Assembly: GCF_004000215.1 (NCBI RefSeq)
Contig: NZ_RBVY01000002.1
Coordinates: 434,001-498,000 of the forward strand
Length of the DNA stretch: 64,000 nt
Reading direction: 5' to 3'
Source: Nitratireductor alexandrii
GTDB lineage: Bacteria; Pseudomonadota; Alphaproteobacteria; Rhizobiales; Rhizobiaceae
Below are positions 1 through 8,781 of this stretch, piece after piece. The notes below the pieces were generated by a model. It did not search any database and was not told where the DNA came from. It saw only the letters and a list, made by a program, of their open reading frames with translations. The first letter of the stretch is position 1. Every line of letters starts with the position of its first letter. The position numbers and the translations under genes are program-made.

Positions 1-578
1 CGGCCGTCCTCGATGCCCACCCAGGCGCCGGCATTGCGCGTGGATTGTCGTTTCAAGTAGCGGTAATCCGTGTCTGTCCATGCCAGGACGCGGGGCTGGA
101 GATTGTCCAGGATGAAGTCGCCGTAGCTGGTGTTGACCGTCAACACCGCGTGACCGTCGCCGTTGGGCTGGCGCACCACCGTGATCAGCAGATTGCCCGA
201 CGGAACCCCGGCCTCGATCAGCAGCCGCCGCTTCTCCAGCACATAGTCTTCGCAGTCGCCGACCCCTTGCGGATAGGACCACACCTCTTCGCGCCCCCAG
301 ATCTCGTAGTCGGTCTTGGGCGTGACGGCCACATTGACCGCGTGATTGATCTCGAGCATCGTTTTCCACAATTTGCGGGTGAGCTCGACCGGTCGCGAGG
401 CGGCTTGGCCGGGATCGCACTCCGAAGGCATGCGCTTGCACAACTCGTAATGCCCGACCGGCTGCGTGGTGCGCGCGCCCGTCAGCATGAACGGATTTGC
501 GCCGTGCGCATGGCCGGCCGCCACAACCATCGAGGCGACGCCGGCCGCCAGAAGAAAGGATCGTCCCGTATTGATCAT
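1..578 (-). CDS. Transglutaminase-like cysteine peptidase (partial)
   Basis: The gene runs off the left edge; 192 residues are visible. I chose the ATG at 578 because a GGGGAGA-type ribosome binding site lies just upstream and a signal-peptide-like N-terminus follows (about residues 1-26, ending in an Ala/His/Gly-rich stretch). The presumed catalytic triad is visible: Cys109 in GVGDCEDY, His143 in GDGHAVL and Asp158 in FILDNL. This matches the secreted bacterial transglutaminase-like cysteine proteinases common in rhizobia. The visible end (YLKRQS...W) looks close to the usual C-terminus, so little is probably missing. The family's substrate is generally unknown; a periplasmic peptidase or amidase role is inferred from the triad only. 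Confidence 0.8.
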   Translation of the reverse strand, partial: MINTGRSFLLAAGVASMVVAAGHAHGANPFMLTGARTTQPVGHYELCKRMPSECDPGQAASRPVELTRKLWKTMLEINHAVNVAVTPKTDYEIWGREEVWSYPQGVGDCEDYVLEKRRLLIEAGVPSGNLLITVVRQPNGDGHAVLTVNTSYGDFILDNLQPRVLAWTDTDYRYLKRQSTRNAGAWVGIEDG

Positions 579-1000
579 TGCCTTGTCTCCCCGTTTGACA
601 AGACAATGGCACGGTCGAATTTATTTGACGCAAAGGTGCGAAGTGCAAATTAAGTAAATCACTGAGACAACAAGAATAAATCAAGAAGCAAATAAGAATA
701 AAATTAAGAGGAAAATTGAGGCGAATCTGCGCCTAATTTTGTTAAAATTACTCCGGTTGTTCGAGGCGGCAAAGGTGCCGGTGCTCCGACCGGGCCGCGC
801 CGCGCGGGGTGGTGGATAAAAAGGGGCAAAGCCGGCGGGTCATGCCCACGGGCGGACAGGACGCGTACCGATGTGCCGATGTGAGATGGCCGATTCGGCG
901 CGTGAGCGCTGCGCGAAGGGCGATTGTTGCCGCTCGCGTTTCGTCGGCGCCGGTGTTGTGCGGCTCGTATCGCGTCCGCGTCGACCGTGGCCGGCGAGGC
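579..1000. other. Intergenic region, AT-rich then GC-rich, no gene seen
   Basis: This stretch separates the peptidase promoter side from the 3' end of the PilZ gene. Positions 600-760 are strikingly AT-rich and contain a hairpin at 712-740. Positions 760-1000 are GC-rich with open frames but no convincing codon pattern, start site or recognisable product. It probably carries the peptidase promoter and the PilZ 3' end. Confidence 0.5.
712..740. terminator. Possible hairpin terminator downstream of the PilZ gene
   Basis: AAAATT, a bulged G and AGGCG at 712-723 pair with CGCCTAATTTT at 730-740 around a six-base loop. The 11 base pairs are A/T-rich at the base, so the arm itself supplies a T-run on either strand. 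It lies about 260 bases beyond the stop of the minus-strand PilZ gene. Confidence 0.3.
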
Positions 1001-1621
1001 TCAGTTCTGGGAAGGTCGGCTGAACTCAGCCTGCAGCGATTCCTCGCGCTGCAGCACGGCGAATTCGACCGCGATACCGTCTTCGAAATGGCGCACCACG
1101 CGCCCGCGCATCGTGCCCAGCGTAACCGCCGTGCCCAGGGCGGGGCGCACGTCGATCTCGACGGCGGCGCCGGAAAGCGAGAGGTCGACAATCCGGCACT
1201 GATATTCGCGCCCGTCGCCGAGCCGCACGGTGCTGATCGGATTGCGCGGCGTGATGCGTTCGTGGCGGCGGTCTTCCGGCAGGTCCAGTTCGTGCTTGTT
1301 GGCGAGCCAGGTGAGCTGCGCGGCAAGTTTGTCGCGCTTGCGCTCCGACGCGATCAGGGTGATGGCGAAACCGTCGCTCTGCAGGCGGGTGATAACGCCT
1401 TCGATCCGGCCGATATGATCGAGATAGGCGATCACGCGTTCGCCGAGCGCGCCCACCCGGTCGCAACGCAAAAGCGCATTGCCCGGAGACATGTCGATGA
1501 CCTGGCAGGGATGCTCGGTGCGATCCTCCAGCATATAGCGTCCGTAGACCTTGACGCGCACTCTTTGAAAGTGGCGCCTCTCGGCCTGTGACGGCGCTGA
1601 ATCGATCGCCAGTGACGTCAT
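1001..1621 (-). CDS. Tandem PilZ-domain protein
   Basis: A 206-residue cytoplasmic protein with two PilZ domains, which typically bind cyclic di-GMP. The first begins with an RxxxR-type motif (Arg16-Arg20) and has D43-M-S45 but lacks the closing Gly of the DxSxxG motif (Asn48 instead). The second has a clear RITPR motif and an intact DLSLSG. Binding may therefore be mainly by the second domain. The ATG at 1621 follows GAGGATAAT. It stands alone next to a PAS-domain gene in the same direction, so a signalling role is likely, but the output (motility, polysaccharide or other) cannot be read from the sequence. Confidence 0.85.
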   Translation of the reverse strand: MTSLAIDSAPSQAERRHFQRVRVKVYGRYMLEDRTEHPCQVIDMSPGNALLRCDRVGALGERVIAYLDHIGRIEGVITRLQSDGFAITLIASERKRDKLAAQLTWLANKHELDLPEDRRHERITPRNPISTVRLGDGREYQCRIVDLSLSGAAVEIDVRPALGTAVTLGTMRGRVVRHFEDGIAVEFAVLQREESLQAEFSRPSQN

Positions 1622-1725
1622 ATTATCCTCGGCCCGCGAATGGACGTTACCTTCATAGGTTGTGAACGGTTAACAAGCGGTAAGCTGCGCGCGGACATGG
1701 GAAAGGCCGGGCCGCGACCTCGCTC

Positions 1726-2358
1726 CTATTTGTCGCGACCGCCCTCGATAACGACCAGATGCTTGAAACGGCGGCGTTTGGCGCCCTGGCCGCTCGACAG
1801 CGTCCCAGCCGACGGCACGAGCGACGGCACCGTGATCGCGGGCCCGTTCTTCAAAAACAGCGGTTCGCGGTCGGGGTCGACGATGCGCATGGAATCGATC
1901 CGGCTTTCCAGGATCGGATCGTTGCCCAGCCAGTAGGGTTTTTCGACGGGGGCCAGACTACCCAGCGAGCGCGGGCTGTCGACGCCGCCCTCCAGCGGCA
2001 ACAAAAGCAGTTCGAAACCGCAGCTTCGGCCCTGCTGCGTGATGCCCTCGAAATTGGTCACCGACACCGATTTCTCGCGCAGTGCGCCGGCCGCCAGCCG
2101 CGCAGCCAGGCTTTGGTCGCGCGCCGCCCACAACGAGGAAAAGGCAAATCCCTTCAATTCGCGGCCATAGGCGGCGCATAGACGGGTGCCGGCGAGGCGG
2201 AACACGGCCGCGCCGCGGCTGTCCTGCTCCAGAATGAAGGTGTCGGCCAGCATCGATTTGATGTCGGCCGGCTCGATCTCGGCGCGGCGCGGCGCGGGAC
2301 GCCCGTTTCGGAGCCTGTCCCAATATTGGAAAAGTGCGATTGTCCCGTCGAGTTTCAT
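1726..2358 (-). CDS. PAS-domain protein (PAS_5 / COG5388-like)
   Basis: A 210-residue protein whose first ~150 residues resemble the small alphaproteobacterial PAS_5 family: it opens with an amphipathic helix (ALFQYWDRLRNGRPAPRRAEI), then DIKSMLADTFILE and a heme/PAS-like core ending in the G-F-E-L-L-L-L-P-L strand. No kinase, cyclase or DNA-binding domain follows. The C-terminal ~50 residues are basic and variable. The function is unknown; proteins of this type are common next to PilZ genes in rhizobia, and the adjacent tandem PilZ gene here fits that pattern. Confidence 0.7.
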   Translation of the reverse strand: MKLDGTIALFQYWDRLRNGRPAPRRAEIEPADIKSMLADTFILEQDSRGAAVFRLAGTRLCAAYGRELKGFAFSSLWAARDQSLAARLAAGALREKSVSVTNFEGITQQGRSCGFELLLLPLEGGVDSPRSLGSLAPVEKPYWLGNDPILESRIDSMRIVDPDREPLFLKNGPAITVPSLVPSAGTLSSGQGAKRRRFKHLVVIEGGRDK

Positions 2359-2479
2359 GCGTCCCCGTTTCGTTTTGCTCGTTGAGGTGTCTCATCACCG
2401 AACAACGGGAGCCTCCCGCCGCCGATACATGGAGGACGGAGCAGGATGCGTGCCAGCGCTAAGCCGGGTTGTTCACGGA

Positions 2480-2660
2480 GGCGTCGCGTTAAGGTTAACA
2501 AAGAGTTTCGGTTGCCGGCCTGGCACTGGCATGGCATGAAGGAGGGACAGCACGAAGCGCTTGGCTTTATTGGCAAATCCGGCCAGGCGGCTCCGATCTC
2601 CAGATTTTCGGGCAGGGGCTCGACCAGCCGTCCAGGGGCAACTCTGGGCGGCTTTTTTTA
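2480..2660 (+). ncRNA. Candidate small RNA ending at a strong terminator
   Basis: No plus-strand gene lies upstream of the terminator at 2626-2659, so something must be transcribed into it. The preceding ~150 bases can form at least one more stem (GCCTGGC near 2517 with GCCAGGC near 2583). The 5' end is not defined: I see no clear promoter, only the AT-rich patch near 2490. The alternative is a transcription attenuator in the leader of the rhomboid gene, 57 bases downstream. I cannot match it to a named RNA family. Confidence 0.3.
2626..2659 (+). terminator. Strong intrinsic terminator (12-bp stem, GCAA loop, 7 T)
   Basis: AGCCGTCCAGGG at 2626-2637 pairs over 12 positions (two G-T pairs) with CTCTGGGCGGCT at 2642-2653. 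The loop is the GNRA tetraloop GCAA and seven T follow (2653-2659). This is the best-formed plus-strand terminator in the window, yet it lies 57 bases before the rhomboid start codon and behind no visible plus-strand gene. Confidence 0.8.
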
Positions 2661-2716
2661 ACCATGACTTGCGTTGTCGCACCGAAGCGGGCGAAGTCGC
2701 CGGCAAGCGAATCAGC

Positions 2717-3469
2717 ATGGTTGGATCAAGGGTGACGGCACAATCCGATCATGGCAACAGGCAGGCTTGGTCGCCGCCGCCACCGGGCGGCGAGCCGGCC
2801 TTCAATATACCAGGTGTCGTGCTCGCCTTCATCGCGCTGTGCGCGCTGCTTCATCTCCTGCGCAGCTACGCGATTTCGCCGACACAGGACATCGCGGTTC
2901 TTTTGCGCGCCGCTTTCATTCCGCTGCGCTATTCGGGCGACTACGCGCTCGACATTTACGCCGTCACCAGCCCGCTGACCTATTCGCTGCTGCATGGCGG
3001 CGTGGCCCACCTGGCCATCAACATGATCTGGCTTGCCGCCTTCGGTTCGCCGCTCGCCAACCGGATCGGCGCGCTGCGCTTTGTCTTGTTCTGGGCGGCG
3101 ACGGCGCTGGCCGCCGCCGGCCTGCATTATCTGGTCTACCCCGAAAGCGCGGTCCCGCTGGTCGGCGCGTCCGGGGCGATCTCAGGCATGATGGGGGCCG
3201 CGGCCCGCTTCGGTTTCCAGATCGACCGCAGCGTGCCCGGACAATCGCGATTCGCCGGACCCGTTCTGCCGTTCCGCGCCGTGCTGCGCCGGCGCGCGGT
3301 CGTCACCTTCCTGGGCGTGTGGATGGCGATCAATCTGGCGACCGGTCTGTTGAGCGGTGTGCCCGGTTCTTCGGCCGTCATCGCCTGGGAAGCCCATATT
3401 GGCGGATTTTTGGTCGGCTTCTTCGCCATTCGGCCGTTCGACCGTTCCCGCTCGCCGCGCGGATTTTGA
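2717..3469 (+). CDS. Rhomboid-family intramembrane serine protease
   Basis: A 250-residue integral membrane protein with about six transmembrane segments. The catalytic dyad of rhomboids is visible: Ser152 in GASGAISG and His227 in EAHIGGF, with the HxxxxHxxxN element His93, His98, Asn102. I start it at the ATG at 2717; an in-frame extension to 2561 would run through the terminator at 2626-2659 and encode a Pro/Arg-rich, non-membrane stretch. Rhomboids cleave transmembrane helices of partner proteins; the substrate here is unknown. The next gene (CBS protein) follows after 100 bases. Confidence 0.88.
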   Translation: MVGSRVTAQSDHGNRQAWSPPPPGGEPAFNIPGVVLAFIALCALLHLLRSYAISPTQDIAVLLRAAFIPLRYSGDYALDIYAVTSPLTYSLLHGGVAHLAINMIWLAAFGSPLANRIGALRFVLFWAATALAAAGLHYLVYPESAVPLVGASGAISGMMGAAARFGFQIDRSVPGQSRFAGPVLPFRAVLRRRAVVTFLGVWMAINLATGLLSGVPGSSAVIAWEAHIGGFLVGFFAIRPFDRSRSPRGF

Positions 3470-3571
3470 GCCGCCGACAGGCTTGCATTGGCCGAAATCC
3501 GGTAGCACCATGCCTAGCCAAGGGCCGGTCGCCCTGCGGGGAGTTCCCGTTATGCAGCCTAGGAGGACGCC

Positions 3572-4003
3572 ATGCTGGTCAGGACCATTCTCGCGGACAA
3601 GGGCGGCGACGTCGTCGTCATTTCGCCCGACAGCACCGTCGACCAGGCGATAGCGCTGTTGGCGCAGAAGAAGATCGGCGCGGTCGTGGTGACCCGCGGG
3701 GATGGCAGGATCGCCGGTATCCTGTCGGAACGCGATATCGTGCGCATGCTGGCCGCGGACGGCGTCGAGGCGTTGGGCAAGCCCGTGTCCAAGGCGATGA
3801 CGGCCAAGGTGATGGTCTGCCGCGAGGACAACAGCGTCAACGAGGTCATGGGCATCATGACCCAGGGACGTTTCCGTCACCTGCCGGTCGAACGCGACGG
3901 CAAGTTGGCCGGCATCATTTCCATCGGCGATGTGGTCAAGCGCCGAATCGAGGAAATCGAGCACGAGGCCGAGGAGATCCGCAACTACATCGCCACCGCC
4001 TGA
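3572..4003 (+). CDS. Tandem CBS-domain protein
   Basis: A 143-residue soluble protein made almost wholly of two CBS domains (about residues 8-62 and 75-130). Characteristic pieces are GAVVVTRGDGRIAGILSERD and RHLPVERDGKLAGIISIGD. Such stand-alone CBS pairs bind adenosine nucleotides and are widespread in rhizobia. AGGAGG sits seven bases before the ATG, a strong ribosome binding site. The partner protein or enzyme is unknown. Confidence 0.85.
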   Translation: MLVRTILADKGGDVVVISPDSTVDQAIALLAQKKIGAVVVTRGDGRIAGILSERDIVRMLAADGVEALGKPVSKAMTAKVMVCREDNSVNEVMGIMTQGRFRHLPVERDGKLAGIISIGDVVKRRIEEIEHEAEEIRNYIATA

Positions 4004-4065
4004 GCCCACGCGGTCCGTGCGCTGACCGGCATTTCAAGCAGTGGAAAAACTGTGTGGCGGCGCTG

Positions 4066-4326
4066 TCAGGCCTCGTCGGCGACGAAATCGAACAGCTCAC
4101 GGTTGCGACAGTAGGACGGTGCGCGCTCATGGGTCGGGCTGGTCTCCAGCCATGAGCCGCATTCCGCGCCATGACGGCAGGACAGGCACCGCAGCGCCGC
4201 ATTGCGCATCACCGACGCCTCGTCCGGCATCTCCAGGATGCCGTCGCGCACGCCCAGCGTGTCGATCATCTTTTCCATCAGGTCGGCCCTGGCGGCGATC
4301 CTGTCGATGAAACCGAAAGCGCTCAT
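4066..4326 (-). CDS. DUF6455-like small cysteine protein
   Basis: An 86-residue protein that starts at the ATG at 4326 with MSAFGFIDRIAARADLMEKM and carries four cysteines: Cys47 and Cys50 (CLSC), Cys56 and Cys73. The helix-rich start followed by a Cys cluster fits the DUF6455 family of alphaproteobacteria. The cysteines may bind a metal; the function is unknown. It is divergent from gatB, with a 213-base shared upstream region. Confidence 0.65.
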   Translation of the reverse strand: MSAFGFIDRIAARADLMEKMIDTLGVRDGILEMPDEASVMRNAALRCLSCRHGAECGSWLETSPTHERAPSYCRNRELFDFVADEA

Positions 4327-4539
4327 TGGTGCGGCTCCTGTCCTCGTCCCTGTCTCCTCACGATAGGATCGTCCGGATCGCCGCGCCTTGACTTCGATCA
4401 AACCGGCCCGTGGCCGCCAGCGGGGTTTTGGGTACCGGCGAAGGATCGGCCTTGCGGCTGGAGGGGCCGACAAAACCTTGCCTCGCGCCCGCCTTTGGTC
4501 TAGCGAACCTGCAATCGATCCAACGAGCAAATCCGCATC

Positions 4540-6039
4540 ATGACCATCATCGACACGCGCACGCCAGACCCCAAAAGGCTGATTGCCGGAGCTACCGGCG
4601 ACTGGGAGGTCATCATCGGCCTCGAAGTCCATGCGCAGGTCACCTCGCGCGCCAAACTGTTTTCGGGCGCCTCGACCGCGTTCGGGGCCGCGCCCAACGC
4701 CAATGTCAGCCTGGTCGACGCGGCCATGCCCGGCATGCTTCCCGTCATCAACGAGGAATGCGTGGCCCAGGCCGTGCGCACCGGCCTCGGTTTGAAGGCG
4801 CAGATCAATCTGAAGTCGGTTTTTGACCGCAAGAACTATTTTTATCCGGATCTGCCGCAGGGCTACCAGATCTCCCAGTTCCAGCAGCCGATCGTTGGCG
4901 AGGGCAAGGTCAGCGTTTCGGTCGGCCCCGACCGCAAGGGCGAATTCGAGGATATCGAGGTCGGCATCGAGCGCTTGCATCTGGAGCAGGATGCAGGCAA
5001 GTCGATGCACGACCAGCATCCCACCATGTCCTACGTCGATCTCAACCGTTCCGGCGTGGCGCTGATGGAGATTGTCTCCAAGCCCGACATGCGCTCCCCC
5101 GACGAGGCCAAGGCCTATGTGACCAAGCTGCGCTCGATCATGCGTTATCTGGGCACGTGCGACGGCAATATGGACGAGGGATCGCTGCGCGCCGACGTCA
5201 ACGTGTCCGTGCGCCGGCCCGGCGCGCCATTCGGCACGCGCTGCGAGATCAAGAACGTCAATTCGATCCGTTTTCTCGGCCAGGCGGTCGAATACGAGGC
5301 GCGTCGCCAAATCGCCATTCTGGAGGATGGCGGCACGATCGACCAGGAGACCCGGCTGTTCGATCCCGGCAAGGGCGAGACCCGGTCGATGCGCTCCAAG
5401 GAGGAAGCGCACGACTATCGTTATTTCCCCGATCCGGACCTGTTGCCGCTCGAGTTCGACCAGGCCTATGTCGACGCGCTCGCCGCCGGTCTGCCGGAAC
5501 TGCCGGATGAAAAGAAAGAGCGTTTCGTGCGCGATCTCGGCCTGTCGGCCTATGACGCCTCGGTCTTGGTCGCCGAAAAGGCGGCAGCCGACTATTTCGA
5601 GAAGGTCGCGGCCGGTCGTGACGGCAAGATGGCGGCGAACTGGGTCATTAACGACTTGATGGGCGCCTTGAACAAAGCCGGCCAGGAGATTGAAGAGACT
5701 CCGGTTTCCCCGGATCAACTCGGCGCGATCATCGACCTCATCAAGGAAGGCACGATCTCCGGCAAGATCGCCAAGGATCTGTTTGAGATCGTCTGGAACG
5801 AGGGTGGCGACCCGCGCGAACTGGTCGAAACGCGCGGCATGAAGCAGGTCACCGACACCGGTGCGATCGAAAAGGCGGTCGACGAGGTGATCGCCGCCAA
5901 TCCCGACAAGGTCGAACAGGCCAAGGCCAAGCCGACCCTGGCCGGCTGGTTCGTTGGCCAGGTGATGAAGGCGACCGGCGGCAAGGCCAATCCGCAGGCG
6001 GTCAACGCGCTGGTCAAGGCCCGGCTCGGGCTCGACTGA
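4540..6039 (+). CDS. gatB: Asp-tRNA(Asn)/Glu-tRNA(Gln) amidotransferase subunit B
   Basis: A 499-residue GatB, of normal length. It is the kinase and tRNA-binding part of GatCAB, which converts mischarged Glu-tRNA(Gln) or Asp-tRNA(Asn) to the correct aminoacyl-tRNA. The N-terminal cradle domain opens with [12 protein letters not shown] at 22-33, and the family signature [18 protein letters not shown] is at 96-113. The C-terminal helical and YqeY-like domains fill residues ~290-499. gatA and gatC are not in the window. The downstream acetyltransferase starts two bases after the stop. Confidence 0.97.
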   Translation: MTIIDTRTPDPKRLIAGATGDWEVIIGLEVHAQVTSRAKLFSGASTAFGAAPNANVSLVDAAMPGMLPVINEECVAQAVRTGLGLKAQINLKSVFDRKNYFYPDLPQGYQISQFQQPIVGEGKVSVSVGPDRKGEFEDIEVGIERLHLEQDAGKSMHDQHPTMSYVDLNRSGVALMEIVSKPDMRSPDEAKAYVTKLRSIMRYLGTCDGNMDEGSLRADVNVSVRRPGAPFGTRCEIKNVNSIRFLGQAVEYEARRQIAILEDGGTIDQETRLFDPGKGETRSMRSKEEAHDYRYFPDPDLLPLEFDQAYVDALAAGLPELPDEKKERFVRDLGLSAYDASVLVAEKAAADYFEKVAAGRDGKMAANWVINDLMGALNKAGQEIEETPVSPDQLGAIIDLIKEGTISGKIAKDLFEIVWNEGGDPRELVETRGMKQVTDTGAIEKAVDEVIAANPDKVEQAKAKPTLAGWFVGQVMKATGGKANPQAVNALVKARLGLD

Positions 6040-6041
6040 CC

Positions 6042-6533
6042 ATGTTCGTGCGCACGGCGAGCGCGCGCGATCTTGCGGCCGTGCGCGCGCTGCTGGTGGA
6101 GACCTGGCACGCCACTTACGACCCGATCTACGGTGTCGACCGCGTCACCGAAATCACCGAGGACTGGCATTCTCCGGCTGCCCTCCGGGGGCGGCTGACG
6201 CAGCCGCGGTCCGAATTCATCCTTGCCGATGACGGCCAATCGCTCGGCGGTGTGGCTTTCGCCAGCGCGGACGACGACGGCCGGGTTGTCACGCTTCACC
6301 AGCTCTACGTCCTGCCGGCCATGCAGGGCAGGGGCATCGGCGGCATGCTTTTGGACGAAATCGTCGCGAGCTTTCCGCAAGCCCGGCGCCTCGTTCTGGA
6401 GGTCGAGGCGGCCAATTTTCCCGCGATCGCCTTTTACCAGGCGCACGGCTTCTCGCTTGTGGGACGGACGCAGCATTGCGGCAAGGAGGGATCGGGCATT
6501 CCCGCCCTGGTCTACGCACGCGCGCTCGCCTGA
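6042..6533 (+). CDS. GNAT-family N-acetyltransferase
   Basis: A 163-residue GNAT acetyltransferase. The acetyl-CoA pyrophosphate-binding loop is QGRGIGG at about 104-110, preceded by the strand VTLHQLYVLP, and the fold closes with the AIAFYQAHGF motif. The substrate cannot be told. It starts two bases after gatB and is probably co-transcribed. It ends 21 bases from the convergent permease gene. Confidence 0.88.
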   Translation: MFVRTASARDLAAVRALLVETWHATYDPIYGVDRVTEITEDWHSPAALRGRLTQPRSEFILADDGQSLGGVAFASADDDGRVVTLHQLYVLPAMQGRGIGGMLLDEIVASFPQARRLVLEVEAANFPAIAFYQAHGFSLVGRTQHCGKEGSGIPALVYARALA

Positions 6534-6554
6534 GCGCGGTTGCGAGCCCCGGTT

Positions 6555-7589
6555 CTATCGCTCGCGCCGGAACGGCGTCTTCCAGCGGATGCGCCGGCCG
6601 AGCGCGGCCTCGCGATAGAGCACGTAGAACCCGGCTGCCGCGATCAGCGCGATGCCGAGCCAGGCGACCGCGTCGGGCCAGTCGCCCCAGATCATGATGC
6701 TCCAGAAAATCGCCAGCGGCAGGGCGATATACTCGAACGGCGCGATTAGGCCGGCCTGCGACTGGCGATAGGCTTGGCTGACGAGATAACCGCCCGTCGA
6801 GCCGACTACGCCGATCGCCCCCAGGAGCACGAAGTCGCCGGCCGGCGGCCAGGTCCAGGCGCGCAGTAGGAATTCCAGGTTGGCGTTGCCGGTGCCGCTG
6901 TAGCGACCGTCGCCGAAAACCAGCCCAACCATGCCGGAGAAGCCGATGAAGACGAGGTTGATGTAAAACGACATCGTCGAGGCCTTCGCCGCCAGGCCGA
7001 GCTTGCGGGTGGTGATCTGGAACAGCGAATAGCCGAAGGCGGCGATCAGCGGCAGGAAGGCGGCGTATTGGAAGGCGCTGCCGCCGGGGCGGATCACGAT
7101 CAGAACGCCGGCGAGCCCGACCAGAACCGCAAACCAGCGCCGCGGCCCGACCGTTTCGCCCAGAAGAACCACCGACAACGCGGTTATGAACAAAGGGCCG
7201 ACGAAATAGATCGCGGTTGCCTCGCCGAGCGGCAATGTCGCCAGCGCGGCGTAAAAGGTCATGTTGGCGCATACCACGATCATACCGCGCATCAGATGGA
7301 AACCGAGCCGGTCAGTGCGCAGGTCGCGATAGGAGCCGTCGAGCGGCACGAACACCGCCAGCGTGACGGTGATGCCGATCAGGCTGCGCAAGAAGGTGAT
7401 CTGGTGCAGCGGGTAGTCGCCGGACAGATATTTGATCACCACGTCGTTGAGCGAAAAGGCGGTCGCCGCGCCCATGGCGCACAGAATCCCGACCATGTTG
7501 GAGGTAACCGCGCCGCCGGCGGCCGGCGTCGGCTGCAGACCCGTCTTCACGAAGGACGGTCCGCTTTTTGGCCGATATGGCATCCTCAT
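6555..7589 (-). CDS. EamA-family (DMT) membrane transporter
   Basis: A 344-residue protein with about ten transmembrane segments in two EamA repeats (about residues 25-160 and 170-310), as in drug/metabolite exporters. The ATG at 7589 overlaps the stop of the upstream gene as ATGA; a second ATG lies two codons later. Longer frames into the upstream gene would add an unlikely soluble arginine-rich stretch. The substrate is unknown. Translational coupling with the secreted cysteine-rich protein is likely. Confidence 0.85.
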   Translation of the reverse strand: MRMPYRPKSGPSFVKTGLQPTPAAGGAVTSNMVGILCAMGAATAFSLNDVVIKYLSGDYPLHQITFLRSLIGITVTLAVFVPLDGSYRDLRTDRLGFHLMRGMIVVCANMTFYAALATLPLGEATAIYFVGPLFITALSVVLLGETVGPRRWFAVLVGLAGVLIVIRPGGSAFQYAAFLPLIAAFGYSLFQITTRKLGLAAKASTMSFYINLVFIGFSGMVGLVFGDGRYSGTGNANLEFLLRAWTWPPAGDFVLLGAIGVVGSTGGYLVSQAYRQSQAGLIAPFEYIALPLAIFWSIMIWGDWPDAVAWLGIALIAAAGFYVLYREAALGRRIRWKTPFRRER

Positions 7590-8029
7590 TCGACCGGCTG
7601 CTCCACGCCTTCCGGGTTCCACAGCCTGACTGGCGTGCACTCGATCAGAGTGTCGGCGAAGGCCGGGTCGCATTTCACCTTCGCCGCGGCGAGCGCGGCA
7701 TCCCGGCTCACCCAGCCGCAACTATAGTCATGCCAGTGCGGGCCTTCGCGATGCTGCATGAACACGTCCACGCTCCATCCGGCCGGATAGCACCAGGCGA
7801 TCCGCAGGCAGTCGCCGGCCGCCGCCCCGCCCTCGGCACATTTTTCCCGTGCACACGCGAAGCCTTTGTCGGGATTGCCGGCCGCGCACACGCCCGAGGA
7901 TTGTTCCGGCGCCTGCACGAAGGCGATGCCGCCGGTGCCGGCGTCGGCCCGTGCAGGACCGGCGGGCAAAAGGCCGGTGAGGCAAAGCGCGGCCACGAAT
8001 GCGATCGCTGGTTTCGGCAAGGCGGGCAT
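7586..8029 (-). CDS. Secreted cysteine-rich protein (DUF4189-like)
   Basis: A 147-residue protein with a clear signal peptide (residues 1-28, ending PARADA). The mature part has seven cysteines and an alternating pattern of IAF, AC..KC, CLRIAWCYP and CGW..DAA elements that recalls DUF4189 repeats; I make that link by eye only. The role is unknown, probably periplasmic. It is coupled to the downstream EamA transporter by an ATGA overlap. Confidence 0.6.
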   Translation of the reverse strand: MPALPKPAIAFVAALCLTGLLPAGPARADAGTGGIAFVQAPEQSSGVCAAGNPDKGFACAREKCAEGGAAAGDCLRIAWCYPAGWSVDVFMQHREGPHWHDYSCGWVSRDAALAAAKVKCDPAFADTLIECTPVRLWNPEGVEQPVE

Positions 8030-8266
8030 GCGGTGGTCCTTTCGGCAACCGGGAGCCTGAACGTCGCGCAGGCGAGCGGCGCGAGCCTAGCGCGCGGTGC
8101 CGCCTGTTAGAAGTCTAAAATAAACCGGTCGGCGCAACCCGTCCCCGGCCGGCGGCTGATTGCGGCCATGCGGAACCGCGCTCCTCGTCGCGGCAAAGCC
8201 CGCGCGGCCTCTTGCTTTCGCGACACTGCGGCGGCATAAGGCGCACATGCGCGCGCGAGGCTGTCC

Positions 8267-8665
8267 ATGAAGAATTTTCTGCTGCAGTTTTTTACCTGGT
8301 GGAACGGGCAAACGCTGGGCACGCGGTTTCACACCTGGCGCAAGGGCACGCTTGTCGGCGAGGACGAATTCGGCAACTGCTATTATCAGGGCGGCACGGA
8401 CTCGGAAGGCCGCACCCGCCGCTGGGTGATCTATGACGGGCTTGCGGAAGCCTCGCGCATTCCTTCGGGCTGGCACGGCTGGATGCACCACCGCATCGAC
8501 ACGCCGCCCTCGAAAGAAGACTACACCCCGCGCGACTGGCAAAAGCCGCATGTGCCCAACATGACGGGAACCGCGCAGGCCTACCGGCCGCAGGGCTCGC
8601 TGCTGTCGCCCGGAAAGCGTCCGGCGGTGACCGGCGACTACGACGCCTGGACGCCGGGAAGCTGA
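8267..8665 (+). CDS. NADH:ubiquinone oxidoreductase subunit NDUFA12
   Basis: A 132-residue accessory subunit of respiratory complex I. The conserved core is GEDEFGNCYYQ, RRWVIYDG and PSGWHGWMHHRIDTPP, then a Pro-rich tail. This subunit is typical of alphaproteobacteria and mitochondria. It sits away from the nuo operon, next to DUF2155 and aat, as in other rhizobia. The 237-base region upstream, shared with the divergent secreted protein, should hold both promoters; I see no clear -35/-10 pair. Confidence 0.93.
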   Translation: MKNFLLQFFTWWNGQTLGTRFHTWRKGTLVGEDEFGNCYYQGGTDSEGRTRRWVIYDGLAEASRIPSGWHGWMHHRIDTPPSKEDYTPRDWQKPHVPNMTGTAQAYRPQGSLLSPGKRPAVTGDYDAWTPGS

Positions 8666-8781
8666 AACGCGGGAGAAACGGCGCCTTGTCATTTTTGCCA
8701 CAATGCCGCTTTAGCGGGGTAGGGCAGGGATGGTGAGGTCCGAACCGGCATTCGGCTCCCCCGCGGGTAGGATTGGAAAAA

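Larger units (their letters stand above)
2359..2716. other. Intergenic region with orphan intrinsic terminator
   Basis: This 358-base gap lies between the divergent PAS and rhomboid genes. It contains GTTAAGGTTAAC near 2489-2500, base-paired segments around 2517-2590, and a very strong plus-strand terminator at 2626-2659. No protein-coding frame is convincing. See the separate small-RNA and terminator entries. Confidence 0.6.

Noticed and set aside
1655-1680. GTTAAC-containing sequence upstream of the PilZ gene, and GTTAAGGTTAAC near 2489, as CtrA boxes
   Set aside because: Neither has the TTAA-N7-TTAA spacing. Half-sites alone are too weak to call.
2674-4155. A 493-residue open frame overlapping the rhomboid and CBS genes
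   Set aside because: It is a shifted frame over two well-recognised proteins, is Arg/Gly/His-rich, and has no domain.
4327-5718. Long minus-strand frame across gatB, in frame with the DUF6455-like gene
   Set aside because: It is the antisense shadow of gatB. The real small gene starts at the ATG at 4326.
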